This document shows positions 58,262 through 64,000 of a DNA stretch of 64,000 nucleotides, in pieces. Position 1 is the first letter of the stretch. Every line of letters begins with the position of its first letter. The translations under genes were made by a program, and so were the position numbers. This DNA comes from Epiperipatus broadwayi. Lineage: Eukaryota; Onychophora; Udeonychophora; Euonychophora; Peripatidae. The notes beneath the pieces are model-generated. The model saw nothing but the letters and a program-made list of their open reading frames with translations, had not been told where the DNA came from and did no database searches. Location: the NCBI GenBank assembly GCA_028023455.1, contig JAQFVV010006452.1, forward strand, positions 114,501 through 178,500. Direction: 5' to 3'.

Positions 58262-59048
58262 TACCTGGGTCTCATTTTACGCGATAGATAGGTTCCTCAG
58301 AAAACATGCGCAAATGAAATCATGCGAAAATAGACGTAACTTACCTTGAAAAGGGGGGATACAGACTGTGATTTTTCAAAAATCGCATAAAAGCAAAGCA
58401 CCAACGTAAAATTTCTTTAAAATTCATGCAAAAAAAAATAAGGAAATAAAATATGACTAATAAAAAATTTCAAATTTGAAAAAAATTGATACAAGACAAA
58501 CTTTTTTTAACTATAATATTTAATTTTATTCAAAACAATATATTTTTATGCATATTTTACAGTAATTTACATTTTTTATACACGTTTTAATTATTATCAC
58601 TATTTGTCAATAAACAGGTTCGAATTGTGCCCACTGCTATTACTCACCTTTTAAAAATAAACTTGCGGACACTAAATGATTAATAATTGATTACATTCTT
58701 TTTTAAAAAGCAAAAACAGAATGTGATTTAAAATGCAAAATTAACATGCAAATGTTTGAACAAATTTACATTATAATCTTGTAAAATTTAATGTGTGTAT
58801 ACATAAAATGTGGAAATCATGATTTTAATTTCATTATTGCATAAAATCTTACTATTATAAAGCACTGAAAATATTGAAATTACTAAGATGAAAGTCGAAT
58901 TCCAATAATGTGCTATTACTTTCAATATATGCAAAATTTATTATTTAAAGTAATAGTGCATTATCGGAGTTCGACTTCCGGAGAAACATGAATCGCGTAA
59001 CTTCAAAATCGCGTTAAATAAATCCGCGTAAAAAGAGACCCAGGTGTA
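58262..59048 (-). mobile_element. Tigger/pogo-like MITE, internally deleted relative of 28281-29883
   Basis: Ends TACCTGGGTCTCATTTTACG and CGCGTAAAAAGAGACCCAGG then TGTA, bounded by TA. On the minus strand it is collinear with the 1.6-kb copy for its first ~430 bp, up to AATAGCAGTGGGCACAATT, and then jumps to CGAACCTGTTTATTGACAAA, i.e. the whole transposase segment (equivalent of about 28727-29510) is absent. The ends and subterminal repeats are better preserved than in the longer copy. The FB5-type palindrome at 58888-58978 is at the same position as in the other copy. Confidence 0.9.
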
Positions 59049-59240
59049 TATCTAAAAGAAATTACAGCTTAGTAGATCACTTCTAAGAATTAAAACAGGT
59101 TACAAAAAAATGACAACGAATATTGATTTATATTTTACATAGAAATTGTGGACTATGAAAGAATATATTTTATTGTATATAGATATTTCTAACATGATTA
59201 AAAAATAGAAATATCTAAGTTTCAGATAGTTTCTAATTTC

Positions 59241-59332
59241 TTTTTCATGTGTCAAAGCATGATCCGGGAAGCGAATCTGGGACAACTGCTTATAAGGCCG
59301 CTGTGCTTACCACTCGTCCACCAACACTTGAC
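59241..59332 (-). mobile_element. tRNA-derived SINE, minus strand
   Basis: Minus strand reads GTCAAGTGTTGGTGGACGAG, TGGTAAGCACAGCGGCC, TTATAAGCAGTTGTCCC, AGATTCGCTTCCCGG, ATCATGCTTTGACACATGAA, AAAG. A glycine-type A-box region is joined to the short head and the shared tail; the B box has one change (AGATTCG). Confidence 0.87.
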
Positions 59333-59445
59333 AATTTTGAAGAATATTTATCAAAATGCAACAACGATGATAATGATTAGATTATAAGATCATATCCAGT
59401 TAATATTATGAAACATGCATATCAGGCCAATTCCATCTTTCTAAA

Positions 59446-59800
59446 ACTTTTACAGAAGTGTTAAGAAAACTATTTTTTGTAATAATTAGAAATTATTCAA
59501 ATTATTTAAATTTTGCGGATGACATGGTTATTTTTAAAACATTATAGAGTTGCAATATAAAAGCTATCCAATGAAAGCAAACAGGTAAAACTATAGATAA
59601 ATATTAAAAACTAAAATAATATTAAATGTTTTTCAAAAAATATATATTAATAGTCGCAAGTTAAAAAAAGTTAACACTCACAAATATCTTGGAAAATTTA
59701 TGAAATTAATGTCAGCCATTTTGGAAATATAATGGACGAAATTAATTATAGATTTAAATAATGATCAAATGTTTTTATATAGGCACTTAACATTAAATGG
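59446..59800 (+). pseudogene. LINE reverse-transcriptase fragment with FADD box (RTE-like)
   Basis: Open from 59446 for 36 codons: TFTEVLRKLFFVIIRNYSNY, LNFADDMVIFKTL, stop. This is the palm motif ('LRFADDIVLI') after the 'LFTxxLExxFRKL' helix; the FADD codons are 59512-59523 and hold both catalytic aspartates. Downstream, with frame changes: KTKIILNVFQK, KKVNTHKYLGKFM and HFGNIMDEINYRFK, matching the 39436-40150 copy (NTDGNIMDGINHRIK). It is truncated at both ends with stops. Same LINE family as 31052 and 39436. Confidence 0.85.
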
Positions 59801-60118
59801 GAATGAGAATTTGGTTGCAAAAGAAGATTGATTATGTGAGTTATTAATTTATGCATATAAGAGAACAACAGTGAAGATACTAATGACATTTAGTGCAATA
59901 TATGTAACTAGATGATCAGATTAACATGAGGAAATCTAAAGTACAATACATAGATGACAAAAATATATTTCCTAAAATCTAATTGCAAGCACGGCACTAG
60001 AAAAAATATTTTCTTATTTACTCATAATTAAGTTTCAGTAAGAATGACGTCTAGTAAATTCTAAGTAATTACACCGACGTCATTCAGTCAAAAAACATCG
60101 TAAATAGTAATTTAAAGT

Positions 60119-60320
60119 GAGAATCTACTCACGCTCTCTTCAGAAGTTCTTCAGATTTGCTCATATAAAAGAATTTGAGTCGTAGGAATAAGAGGGATTC
60201 TTTTTATTCCTGCATAAATGCTATATCTTGAATGAAGAAGAGAGTATTCATTTATTTAACACTCTCAAAGGCGCATGCTCAATTAGCTTGAAAGGCTGAT
60301 ATTGGAATAAAATAAAATCA
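60119..60320. mobile_element. FB3 foldback element, centre and right arm only
   Basis: CTCTCTTCAGAAGTTCTTCAG, GAATTTGAGTCGTAGGAATAA, GAGGGATTCTTTTTATTCC, then the right arm GAGTATTCATTTATTTAACA, GGCGCATGCTCAATTAGC, TTGAAAGGCTGATATTGG, AATAAAATAA. The centre is inverted relative to the copy at 48731-48995, which is expected if the hairpin centre can flip; the left arm is missing. Upstream 59801-60118 is AT-rich with nothing recognised. Confidence 0.85.
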
Positions 60321-60621
60321 TTTTTAAAACTGTGTCTGAAATAGGGGTATGCTAGATATGGTATTAGAAGATGTGGAAATAGAGAAATAATTGAAGGGCA
60401 AAGTAAATTTCAAGAGATTTAAACATTGAAAGATATAGTATATGAAAACACTAAGATAAAGAAGATTTTTGAAATTATGTCAGAAAAATTATTATATAAA
60501 ATGGATTAAACTCTCAATAGTCTTTATACTGCACTGGATTAGAAGTAAATAATATTGGAAGTGACAAAAGAAGAGCTAAGATCTAGGTAGGTTAAAATCT
60601 AAAGTTTGTCACTCCATTACA

Positions 60622-60696
60622 AATATATATATATATATATATATCTTTTTATCCCAATCTATATATATATATATATATATCTTTTTATCCCAATCT
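60622..60696. repeat. (AT)n composite tandem: (AT)n plus CTTTTTATCCCAATCT, two units
   Basis: The 16-mer CTTTTTATCCCAATCT follows each of two (AT)n tracts, so the unit is ~36-38 bp, present twice. 60321-60621 and 60697-61163 have nothing else recognised. Confidence 0.93.
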
Positions 60697-61163
60697 AAAC
60701 CTACATTATCTAAAATTTTCCTGCAATTTAAAAAAAGTATTGGACATTTTCATTTTGAATATACTTATTTGCAGAATAGATTTGTTATTAACTTCATCGT
60801 CTAAATTTGATATATTTTATATTATCCTGACAATTACTATAAGAAATTGTCAAAAACATATGAAGAATACATTCAAAATTAAGTTCCTAACGTTTTCTTC
60901 AATAAAAAATTTAATTATCTAAAAACATTTCTCCAATATTTTTATATTAATATAATACTTGTGAAATAAAATGCTATTGGTTGTCTGATATACAAGTAAT
61001 CATTATTTGTTAATAGTATACACTTATATTTTAAACATAATTATATTTATTTAAATAAAAGCTTAATTATATGCTGAAATCATTTATTTAGTATTTATAT
61101 TCTCACAATATTAAAGTAATTCATGAAAAACATAAAAATTAAATTACATTATCAGCATAATTT

Positions 61164-61165
61164 GG

Positions 61166-61208
<43 letters not shown>

Positions 61209-61219
61209 AAATATATAGC

Positions 61220-61274
<55 letters not shown>
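61164..61274. repeat. (TA)n followed by (GATA)n microsatellites
   Basis: ~43 bp of TA dinucleotides, a short spacer, then about 13 GATA units (61220-61274). The minus-strand frame through it ends in a poly-(IYLS) string and is an artefact. Confidence 0.96.
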
Positions 61275-61527
61275 AAATATTTTTGGGTATGCAACTTGTA
61301 TTATTTTGCATTACAATCCGATATTTCAATGGACTAACAACTGCCATTATCAAGGTTAAAGTTAACCTTGATAATGGCGGTTTCCAGCCCATTGAAATTT
61401 CAGATTGTAATGCAAAATAATACATAATGCGTACCCAAAAATATTTGATAATGGCGGTTGCTAGCCCATTGAAATATCGGATTGTAATGCAAAATAATAC
61501 ACGGTGCACATTCAAAAATATTTTTTT
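61275..61527. mobile_element. Foldback element FB6 with an additional right arm
   Basis: Left arm AAATATTTTTGGGTATGC, TTATTTTGCATTACAATCC, GATATTTCAATGGACTAAC, CTGCCATTATCAAGGTTAA; first right arm AGTTAACCTTGATAATGGCG, GCCCATTGAAATTTCAGATT, GTAATGCAAAATAATACA, GCGTACCCAAAAATATT; second right arm starting again at GATAATGGCGGTTGCTAGCC (61447) and ending CATTCAAAAATATT. Three arms in the order left-right-right; the second right arm is about 85 bp. It directly abuts the (GATA)n array. Confidence 0.88.
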
Positions 61528-62280
61528 ATCTACATCATATAACCATAAAAACATTTATATATATATATATATTAGCGGCTCTAGCCTTGCCAATATTATA
61601 ATGTTTTTAAGCTTAGAATGGATTGATTAATTAATTAATAGTGAAATAATATTTAATTTTCCTAGACATTTTTTATAAAAATAATAGTATTTAATTTCAT
61701 CATATTCCTATATTCAGTCTTGATTTAGATATTTCCTTTTACTAAATAATTATATGACAATTCTCAAACATTAAATTCTTAATAATAAGAAGAATATTTG
61801 AAATGTATTCTAATTTATAAATGTTTATAAAAAAGGGAGAAATATAAAATCAGATAAATAATTTATTTTGTATTCTCTCTTTTCAATAATTTTATCTACT
61901 TACTAGTTTTAATTTTAACTTTAAAAATGTATTCGGAAAAAAAAATTCTTCAGTAAATTATTTCATAAATTTTAATTTAACTTTAAAAAAAGATAAATAA
62001 GTAAAGTTTAAAATAAAAGAGAAAAAAAATAAAAAAATTAACATTTTGTTAAATTTTGTTGTAGATAATTAGAGTTGTGTCTTGCTTCTTCATCTCTCTC
62101 CATACAACAAGCACTGTTTATCAAATCAGTGTAATTTACTAATTATCTTGTTTTTCTTTTGGTATAAGAAAAAAAGGTAATTAAAAGATTAACATATTTT
62201 GTCATAAGAAAAACAAGTACAGAGTATTTTTAATTGTTTTGTAATTAAAAAAGAGGAAAATAACTAAACAAATCTCTTTT
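61528..62280. other. AT-rich DNA, nothing recognised
   Basis: Short (AT)n at 61556-61571; otherwise featureless. Confidence 0.6.
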
Positions 62281-62830
62281 GTATAAATGTAACTAATTGG
62301 TTGGCATTTAATTTGATCACATAGGAGACAGGATTGTGATTGGTTGAAGACAGTTTGTTTCAAAAATAGGAATTTGGGTCAATCAGAAGACCTATATGTC
62401 TTGTAAGAATCAGTCATTCCTGATCTAGTTGTTGAAGTGAACATTCAGGTCTTGATCTATCTGCATAAGATGACAGTAAGTGAAGAGACTTGGTCCAGTT
62501 GTTGAGGAAAGTGGTTATTCTTGCCTCAACTGATAAAGAAGAAAGCAGATGCACAAACTCAACTGTTTAAAAATGTTTTCTACAATTAAAATCATGTGCT
62601 AAGTTTAACTACAAGCTAAACATCATCTCTCTTCAGGTAATGTTTCAGTAGAAAAATGGAAAAGAGAAGTAAAACATTTGAAATAATCTGCAACCTTGTC
62701 TCCAACCAAGAACATTAGTGTCTCTATTATTAGCCTGACCTGGACATTTTATTGGAAAGAAAATGGAAAAATTCTTGTCACGTGTGTTATCCTGAAGTAT
62801 TTTATTTCAAAATGAAAAATAAAGAAAATA
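62281..62830 (+). other. Less AT-rich island, possible promoter and non-coding exon
   Basis: Starts with GTATAAATGTAACTAATTGG, followed by GGATTGTGATTGGTTGAAG and GGGTCAATCAGAAGACC: three ATTGG/CCAAT-like or related motifs within 100 bp. Downstream unique sequence of balanced composition runs to CATCATCTCTCTTCAG|GTAATG at 62636/62637, which reads as either a 3' acceptor (pyrimidine tract plus CAG) or a 5' donor (CAG|GTAATG). No long open frame. I cannot name a gene; the composition and clustered motifs make this the best candidate for a host transcription unit edge in the window. Confidence 0.3.
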
Positions 62831-63055
62831 ACTATGCATTAATTTAGAATTAAAAAACCTATAAGTGGAAAATCTATCTCAAAAACTGTAAGTCACAAGT
62901 GCAAAAAAGGACTCCAAAAAAATTAAAACTATGGTATAAAGTATTTTGTTTTTTCTTTAAAAGTGCACATTAAATTTAAATTTGATGTCAACTAATAATT
63001 TTATTAATAGTTTTTTAATTCATGTGATTTTTTGTCTTTCAAAATTATAAGAATT

Positions 63056-63150
63056 GTCAAGCATTTCTGGCCTAGTGGCTAGTGTAGTTGCCTTCCTGCA
63101 ACTGGTGCAGGTTCCCTTCCTGATCAACACTTTGGCATATGGAAAAAAAT
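63056..63150 (+). mobile_element. tRNA-Gly-like SINE, degraded
   Basis: GTCAAGCATTTCTGGCCTAG, TGGCTAGTGTAGTTGCC, TTCCTGCAACTGGTGCAGG, TTCCCTTCCTGATCAACAC, TTTGGCATATGGAAAAAAAT. The anticodon loop has lost bases (CTTCCTGCAAC) and the B box is decayed, so it is older than the other copies. Confidence 0.82.
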
Positions 63151-63328
63151 TATCAGATTTTTTTTGTAATTTAAATTTTATTAAATTAACATGCTTTTAT
63201 TTTATTCATTTAATTTTTTCCCTACAATATTATACAAAAAAGTTAATTAAGCTAATTCAAAGATTTTTATCACTGATTCTAAAAAAGTAGTTTCCACCTT
63301 TTGTTATTTAATAGAAAATAACATACAA

Positions 63329-63458
63329 AACATCACATGATTACTATTTTCTATGCTTATACAAATTGTTATTAGCAGCAAAAAACTCCTGACAGTAGTG
63401 CCATCCATTATTAAGGATTGCATTGGGTTGCACTACTGTCTTGAAAAGTTTGCTATTT
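63329..63458. mobile_element. FB1 foldback element, ends only, decayed
   Basis: Left end AACATCACATGATTACTATT, TTCTATGCTTATACAAATTG, AGCAAAAAACTCCTGACAG, TAGTGCCATCC; right end TTGCACTACTGTCTTGAAAA, GTTTGCT. The interior is reduced to ~20 bp. It supports CATCACATGATCACC as the true FB1 terminus. Confidence 0.75.
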
Positions 63459-63794
63459 CTAGAAAGTAACTTAATGAATTAACAGTTATTTAACTTAATG
63501 AATAAAATTAACTAGTTAATCATATTTCTTTTTATAAAATTATTTTTAGTAAAAAGTATTTTTAAAATTTTTGTTTATTGTTAATCAATTAGTTTATTGA
63601 ATATATGTTTATAAAAATATTCTAGGGCTAATGTATTTATTTCTCCATCTATCTGTTACATGATTTGGCAGTATGCATCACTTGATTTTAATATAGCTTA
63701 AAGTTTGATGGACTGTTTTCAAATTATGCTAGTAAAGTTATTTTAAAATTAGAATAAGTTGTTCTATTTATCTATTTCTAGTTTATAGTTACAG

Positions 63795-64000
63795 TTCTTT
63801 GAGTCTTATTGTCTTGATCTAGCTCTAGAGAGCATAATGGTTCATTATATTTGTGTATGGGTATCAAGATGATAACACTGAATGGTGCAATGTTATCTAT
63901 TCACTATATTTTATTTTTTGTTAGAAATTAATCTATAGTTGGCCTGTATTCTAATGGTACTATATGATCAGAACATTGATGATGATAAGCATGTGTCACT
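63795..64000. repeat. Dispersed repeat E, copy 2, running off the window
   Basis: Same order as 22875-23140: GTCTTATTGTCTTGATCTAGC, TCTAGAGAGCATAATGG, TATTCACTATATTTTATTT, CAGAACATTGATGATGATAA. The window ends inside or just after the repeat. Confidence 0.75.

Overview
This is a very AT-rich (roughly three quarters A+T by eye) stretch of eukaryotic nuclear DNA. I find no intact host protein-coding gene, no rRNA and no functional tRNA gene. No bacterial gene organisation is present (no operons, no ribosome-binding sites). The content is a graveyard of many kinds of transposable element in unique AT-rich sequence, as in introns or intergenic DNA of a large invertebrate genome. The mix is tRNA-derived SINEs, a LINE with a (GAT)n tail, Penelope-like GIY-YIG remnants, a TTF-type hAT, a Tigger/pogo-like element and many long-palindrome MITEs. 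One 198-bp element closely resembles the SPIN (SPACE INVADERS) hAT non-autonomous family, which I recall being reported in tetrapods, a triatomine bug and the pond snail Lymnaea. That fits an aquatic mollusc or similar lophotrochozoan, but the species cannot be fixed from the window. Layout, 1-15 kb: mostly unique AT-rich DNA with a 107-bp-arm hairpin (3491-3831), a hAT TTF zinc-finger relic (6155-6420), a SINE with a perfect 15-bp target duplication (7157-7262), and large foldback elements at 9218-9768 and 12213-12622. Layout, 15-31 kb: the SPIN-like element (15820-16017, perfect 8-bp duplication), more foldbacks and SINEs, two Penelope-like relics (23880-24740), and a 1.6-kb Tigger-like element (28281-29883) that still carries a transposase C-terminus. 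Layout, 31-45 kb: a LINE 3' end, a hAT MITE with a perfect 8-bp duplication (33147-33617), an unassigned 1.1-kb TIR element with a perfect 8-bp duplication (35621-36726), a longer LINE relic (39436-40150), a tandemly doubled SINE (41993-42262) and a segmental duplication around a LINE C-terminus and long (TAA)n arrays (43091-44881). Layout, 45-64 kb: more foldbacks, a third Penelope-like relic, a nearly complete but dead TTF-type hAT transposon (53238-57019) that contains a 64-bp LINE insertion, an internally deleted sister of the Tigger-like element (58262-59048), a LINE reverse-transcriptase fragment with its FADD box (59446-59800), and simple repeats. How the parts relate: autonomous elements (LINE, hAT, Tigger) are present only as pseudogenes, whereas their presumed non-autonomous dependents are numerous. 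The two Tigger-like copies show a MITE arising by internal deletion. Three less AT-rich islands (17645-17890, 21600-22073, 62281-62830) are the only places where I would look for host exons, promoters or conserved non-coding elements.
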